Below, one piece after another: positions 62,774-64,000 of a DNA stretch of 64,000 nt. Below the pieces are notes generated by a model. It was not told the origin of the DNA. It ran no database searches and saw only the letters and a program-made list of their open reading frames with translations. Position 1 is the first letter of the stretch. Every line of letters begins with the position of its first letter. Source of the stretch: Salinilacustrithrix flava (GTDB lineage Bacteria > Actinomycetota > Acidimicrobiia > Acidimicrobiales > Salinilacustritrichaceae); the NCBI GenBank assembly GCA_024128875.1, contig JAMYFF010000005.1:1-64000 (forward strand), read 5' to 3'. Position numbers and translations under genes: made by a program.

Positions 62774-63727
62774 CGCACGGGCTCCGGCGGGAGTCAGGGA
62801 CTGGGGTGCTGCGTCACGGAAGAGGCCGGAGGCGAGCAGGGCCAGGGCCAGCTCGAGGTCCATGGCGCCAGCGCCGGCGGCGGGGTCGTCGACCCGGACG
62901 GCGGAGGTGCACAGGATCTGCTTGACCTCGTCGGGAGTCAGCGAGCCGTCGGCCTCCAGGAGGAGGGCGGCGGCACCGGCGGCCACGCCAGCGGCCTGGG
63001 ACGAGCCCGAGCCCTTCACGTGGTCGGGGCCGACGAAGGAGGACTCGGGGGCCTCGACCGCACCGTGGACGACCGGGCCGACGACCGAGCGACCGGGGAC
63101 GAGGAGATCGGCACGCTGACCGTCACGGCCGACGTTGCTGAAGTCGCAGCGCTGCCAGGAACCGTCCACCAGCTCGCCAGCGCCGACGGTGAGGACCTCG
63201 GCGATGTGGGCGGGGGTGGGCAGCGGGGCGTCACCCTCGTTGCCTGCGGAGGTGACGACGACGAGGCCGGCCTTCCAGGCCCGGGCGACGGCCTCGGCGA
63301 GGGGGTCACGGCCGGACTCGAACTGGTCGGCACCGAAGGCGAGCAGGATCACGCCGAGCTGGAGCTGACGGCGGTTGGCCACGGCCCAATCGATGGCGGC
63401 GATGACGGCCATCGGGTCGGTGGCGCCACCCTCACCCGCGACCTTGAGGTTGACCACGTGGGCGCCAGGAGCCACGCCGGTGCGGGCACCAGCGGCCAGG
63501 CCGGCGAGGTGCGTGCCGTGGCCGGTGCGGTCCCGACCGTGATCGTCGGTGGCGCCGTCGACGGTGAAGTCGGGGCCGACGACCAGCCGGTCGCCGAACT
63601 CCTCCGGAGCGGTGACGCCCGAGTCGATGACAGCGATACCGACACCGCGACCGGTGAGGCCTCGGTTGTGGAGGCTCTGTCCGGCGGCGGGAGCGATGGT
63701 GGCTTCGATGGGGGTGGTCGAGTGCAT
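62300..63727 (-). CDS. Subtilisin-like (S8) serine peptidase with C-terminal WxGxx repeat tail
   Basis: This 475-residue protein has a subtilase domain (about 15-300) with Asp35 (AVIDSG), His70 (GHGTHLAG), oxyanion Asn162 (TSAGNEG) and Ser243 (GSGSSQAAG; GSS rather than the usual GTS). There is no signal peptide, no propeptide and no membrane helix, so export is not evident. From residue 319 to the end is a perfect series of pentads, W-[S/K]-G-[L/S]-[E/H]. Seven 20-residue units (WSGLEWSGSHWKGSHWKGLE) and one 15-residue unit make 31 pentads. A GAGGAAC site precedes the ATG at 63727. The tail could be a substrate, an adhesin or an anchor. Confidence 0.9.
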   Translation of the reverse strand: MHSTTPIEATIAPAAGQSLHNRGLTGRGVGIAVIDSGVTAPEEFGDRLVVGPDFTVDGATDDHGRDRTGHGTHLAGLAAGARTGVAPGAHVVNLKVAGEGGATDPMAVIAAIDWAVANRRQLQLGVILLAFGADQFESGRDPLAEAVARAWKAGLVVVTSAGNEGDAPLPTPAHIAEVLTVGAGELVDGSWQRCDFSNVGRDGQRADLLVPGRSVVGPVVHGAVEAPESSFVGPDHVKGSGSSQAAGVAAGAAALLLEADGSLTPDEVKQILCTSAVRVDDPAAGAGAMDLELALALLASGLFRDAAPQSLTPAGARAWSGLEWSGSHWKGSHWKGLEWSGLEWSGSHWKGSHWKGLEWSGLEWSGSHWKGSHWKGLEWSGLEWSGSHWKGSHWKGLEWSGLEWSGSHWKGSHWKGLEWSGLEWSGSHWKGLEWSGLEWSGSHWKGSHWKGLEWSGLEWSGSHWKGSHWKGLAWA

Positions 63728-64000
63728 CGTTGTTCCTCGTTGCGATGTCGTGTGGTGTGGTCGAGTTCTGCCTCAGCGCACTGAGGAGTTCGGCCGCTGG
63801 GGACCATGAATCCCCACGGGGAGTCGCCGCTCAACACGCAAAATCGTCAACGTGTCGGAGCTGCCACAGAGAGCGCGCAGCCCTCGATGGCCCCAACGGC
63901 CCGAGAATCCAGCAGAACGGTGCCTGGCAAGGGCGTGCGACGCCCGCATCCGAAATGTCGCTATCCAGCTCAATTGATCACGAAGAGTGGACACCTGAAC
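63728..64000 (-). promoter_or_regulatory. 5' region of the protease gene with hairpins
   Basis: No gene is supported in these 273 bp. On the minus strand TTGACG (63850-63845) could be a -35. Downstream lie GGGGA/TCCCC (with TTCATGG loop) near 63800-63816, an alternative TCCCC-GTG-GGGA, and the perfect hairpin CCTCAG-TGCG-CTGAGG (63786-63771). These could form alternative structures in the leader. I matched it to no riboswitch I know. The far end is less GC-rich than the rest of the window. Confidence 0.35.

Noticed and set aside
63728..63850. Possible c-di-GMP riboswitch in front of the protease gene, next to a c-di-GMP enzyme
   Set aside because: The conserved GEMM core sequences are not present; only simple hairpins are visible.
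63773..63994. Minus-strand open frame of 73 codons at the right edge
   Set aside because: No family match, no ribosome-binding site, and it overlaps the structured leader of the protease gene.

Overview
The window is a gene-dense, high-GC bacterial chromosome segment of about 66 protein genes and one tRNA. GTG starts, a few TTG starts and 1-4 nt gene overlaps are common. The backbone order argS-lysA-hom-thrC ... rho-rpmE-prfA-prmC-sua5 ... glyA-wecA-atpZ/I-atpBEFHAGDC is the classical actinobacterial order. Actinobacterial markers support this: the MSMEG_4193-type phosphatase / DUF3090 / SCO1664 trio, an F420-linked FrhB-like enzyme, class II fructose-bisphosphatase and an LCP-LytR_C protein. 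I infer an Actinomycetota genome, possibly of the class Acidimicrobiia. The class is a guess from general resemblance.

Layout. 1-3600: a structured leader/terminator zone, two universal stress proteins, an enoyl-CoA hydratase, MeaB GTPase and a NifU-like Fe-S protein. 3700-10900: MFS transporter, hemolysin-III-like membrane protein, methyltransferase, a hydrolase, a J-domain protein, an acidic unknown, an HDOD protein, glpX and a 2H phosphoesterase. 10900-18430: the complete F1Fo ATP synthase operon (minus strand, atpZ to atpC). 18500-25600: wecA, glyA, rpiB, a low-molecular-weight phosphatase, a thiolase-like gene with a palindromic operator, a cNMP-binding protein, sua5 and prmC. 25700-27800: an ECF sigma factor operon sitting between prmC and prfA. 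27800-33300: prfA, an unknown, rpmE, rho and topoisomerase IB. 33400-41800: a secreted DUF4214 protein, thrC-hom, a membrane pseudokinase, lysA, argS and a single-domain response regulator. 41873: tRNA-Arg(CCG). 42000-45500: DUF1360 protein, PMT-type glycosyltransferase and a membrane metallophosphoesterase. 45500-51600: a two-component signalling island with three kinases and three regulators. 51700-59640: LCP protein, flippase, acyl-CoA dehydrogenase, F420-type oxidoreductase, family-5 UDG and the phosphatase/DUF3090/SCO1664 trio. 59670-63730: a GGDEF/EAL protein and an S8 protease with a tryptophan-rich tandem-repeat tail.

Four things stand out. (1) Two adjacent PAS histidine kinases are damaged in complementary places: one keeps the phospho-acceptor His but has lost ATP-binding motifs, the other keeps the ATPase but has Glu where the His should be. 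They look like obligate partners. (2) The rho gene at the canonical locus has lost its Walker A lysine. (3) A signal-less subtilase carries 31 consecutive WxGxx pentads encoded by nearly identical 60-bp DNA repeats. (4) Short related sequences recur in intergenic gaps, and many genes have a TANNNT box 6-8 nt before the start codon, as expected for leaderless mRNAs.

No CRISPR array, insertion sequence, prophage or rRNA gene was seen. No stretch longer than 300 bases lacks a gene. The largest gaps are 63728-64000 (5' region of the protease gene, with hairpins), 32102-32314, and 1379-1560, where I see nothing.
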